Below are positions 63,203 through 64,000 of a stretch of DNA of 64,000 nt, piece after piece. Origin of the DNA: Anastatus disparis (Eukaryota > Arthropoda > Insecta > Hymenoptera > Eupelmidae); contig JAFFSR010000347.1 of assembly GCA_017163975.1 (NCBI GenBank), positions 9,510,001 through 9,574,000 of the forward strand, written 5' to 3'. Position numbers and translations under genes: made by a program. The notes below the pieces were generated by a model, which saw nothing but the letters and a program-made list of their open reading frames with translations, was not told where the DNA came from and did no database searches. Every line of letters starts with the position of its first letter. Positions within the stretch are counted from its first letter, which is position 1.

Positions 63203-63810
63203 GTATATAAAATTATAACATTTACCAGAAGTCTTTTTGATATTATTTTCTTATTAACAATTGATGAATCTGTTGTTGAAGAATCATGCGTAGTATATTG
63301 TTTGCAGTCACTATTATCATTAGGTATTAACATAATTTCATTCAAAGTTTCTTGTTTATAGGTGTTCGTCTGATTATCAGCCTTTCTTTCGTTGTCTCCA
63401 TCATCTGTAGTGAATGCAAACTCTTCATTTCTCAAGCGACTAATTCGTTTTTCTGCTTCTTTATAAGAGTCTAAAAATTAAATATAAACACATACTGTAA
63501 AAAAAGCAAATAAACTGAATTAAATTAATTTAAAATATTAAAACTCTCTTGCACCTTCCTTTAGTGTAACTGGCCATTTTGGCCAGGTTGACAACGGTTT
63601 TTTACTTTTCTTAACATCATTTTGAATAGAGTCGTAAACTTTTTTTGTGTATGGAGGTGACGGATAAAATGCTTCACATGTTTTTTCAGCATGGTTATAA
63701 ATAATCCAATGATGTGGTACAATGTCCATATCTGCTTCCCTTTTTTCATTGTAGCAATTTGTGAACTGACAGATTTGATATTTGTATTGATTGGTGTTAA
63801 CTTTATCCAT
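62414..63810 (-). CDS. Four-exon uncharacterised insect gene, 225 codons
   Basis: The minus-strand model has exons 63810-63555, 63470-63226, 62672-62615 and 62532-62414 (ATG at 63810, TAA at 62416-62414). Phases are consistent throughout (256, 245, 58 and 119 bases, 678 in all). Introns show GT-AG: GAAG|GTGCAAG to TTTTTAG|ACTC (84 bp), CTTCTG|GTAAAT to TCACAG|AAGAC, AAAGA|GTAAGT to TTTTAG|ATAT. Exon 1 encodes YQICQFTNCYNEKREADMDI, VPHHWIIYNHAEKTCEAFYP and WPKWPVTLKE, and exon 2 starts DSYKEAEKRISRLRNEE. This pattern (VP.HW, W....V, then SYxEAxxKxxxAExT) resembles the N-terminal part of many unnamed ant and wasp proteins, some carrying DUF4806 or similar tails. Exon 2 is otherwise Asn/Thr/Ser/Asp-rich and probably disordered. 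The last exon reads FIMEPTFHIALRSAFNNSKD, WGGRLK. Function unknown. No transmembrane segment or signal peptide is seen. Optional exons may exist at 62744-62910. Confidence 0.7.
62608..62767. repeat. Inverted duplication, arm 1 (contains exon 3 of the gene model)
   Basis: The reverse complement of this segment equals 63006-63166 except for two bases in the acceptor region (TTCACAG here, TTTATAG in the other arm). It carries the end of the possible alternative exon, the intron and the 58-base third exon with its splice sites. Confidence 0.92.
62744..62912 (-). other. Possible alternative exon sequence inside intron 2
   Basis: On the minus strand, after TTTATAG at about 62912, a frame reads KTKSEAKKGSFDVEITAAAT. 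After AACAG near 62818 another reads DHLQETVNDGLHLMTDEELL, ending at a good donor (TTATTAC|GTAAAT, 62744). These look coding, but their phase does not join the third exon used in the 225-codon model (a TAA follows at once). They may be alternative or obsolete exons. Confidence 0.4.
62953..63006. repeat. 54-bp perfect palindrome between the inverted arms
   Basis: Exactly self-complementary around 62979/62980, containing TGTAAAATGCATCAATATA and its complement. It sits at the inner edge of arm 2. Confidence 0.85.
63006..63166. repeat. Inverted duplication, arm 2 (antisense copy within intron 2)
   Basis: About 160 bases nearly identical to arm 1 in opposite orientation, lying in the intron between exon 2 (ends 63226) and exon 3. 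Arm 2 retains the copied intron, so the duplication was made at DNA level. An (AT)n run follows at 63165-63201. Confidence 0.92.
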
Positions 63811-64000
63811 TCGGTTAAAAATTTGAAATTATGTACAACAATTTAGTTAGTTGATAAAATTCGTTCCATCAAACACTTTTAGATAATATTAAAATAATCT
63901 TACTTTTAATAATAATAATAATCTTGTATTTACTGCAACTAGATGACGGTAAAAAATTTAAATCGTTTACCTCAGAAACTCAAGTAGCCGGCAAAACGAA
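63811..64000. other. 5' flank of the minus-strand gene
   Basis: Sequence upstream of the ATG. It is AT-rich with (TAA)n near 63907-63921. I see no clear TATA box or initiator, and the transcription start may lie beyond the window. Confidence 0.35.

Overview
The window is eukaryotic, almost certainly from an insect. It is strongly AT-rich, has very long uninterrupted dinucleotide microsatellites, and carries tRNA-derived SINE heads, an I/Jockey-type LINE, a Helitron Rep fragment, a Mag-like Gypsy gag, BEL/Pao remains and many foldback MITEs. One spliced gene has compact GT-AG introns. Short TTAGG doublets (near 9531) and an N-terminal protein domain I associate with ants and wasps make Hymenoptera plausible but not proven. 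There is no rRNA gene, no CRISPR array and no sign of bacterial operons.

Layout. 0-10 kb: a 1.37 kb foldback element splitting a tRNA-like sequence, a 628-bp tandem duplication, a tRNA-like SINE head, a 661-bp palindrome and a long TTTATTTAAATA-rich tract of diverged direct repeats. 10.4-14.5 kb: a 5'-truncated, multiply broken LINE on the + strand. 15.4-18.5 kb: two arrays of a 10-bp TACGTG-containing repeat. 19.4-21.3 kb: a 448-bp (AC)n abutting a minus-strand Helitron Rep fragment that holds a TTAA-flanked MITE. 21-31 kb: microsatellites, a class II tRNA-derived SINE, nested foldbacks, a MULE-like MITE with a 10-bp target duplication, and a 1.2 kb palindrome between two (TA)n tracts. 31.6-33.7 kb: Gypsy gag remains interrupted by a TTAA MITE. 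33.9-35.5 kb: a nearly intact minus-strand coding sequence of an uncharacterised multicopy family, with one in-frame TGA. 35.9-39.8 kb: scattered gag and integrase remains of one minus-strand BEL/Pao element. 40-50 kb: hairpins, a TIR element, a minisatellite and a dense cluster of TTAA MITEs. 51-62 kb: a succession of degenerate tandem repeats with units of about 153, 47, 113, 242 and 237 bp. 62.4-63.8 kb: a four-exon minus-strand gene of 225 codons.

How the parts relate. Most of the window is decayed mobile DNA. Three MITE families share the TTAA target of piggyBac-type transposition, and two insertions have their empty site preserved in or inferable from the window (a gag reading frame and neighbouring satellite units). 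The only convincing intact host-type gene is at the right end. One of its introns contains a nearly identical antisense copy of one of its own exons, so its primary transcript could fold into a long hairpin. That is the most interesting arrangement here. Protein-family names rest on motif recognition from memory, not on a search.
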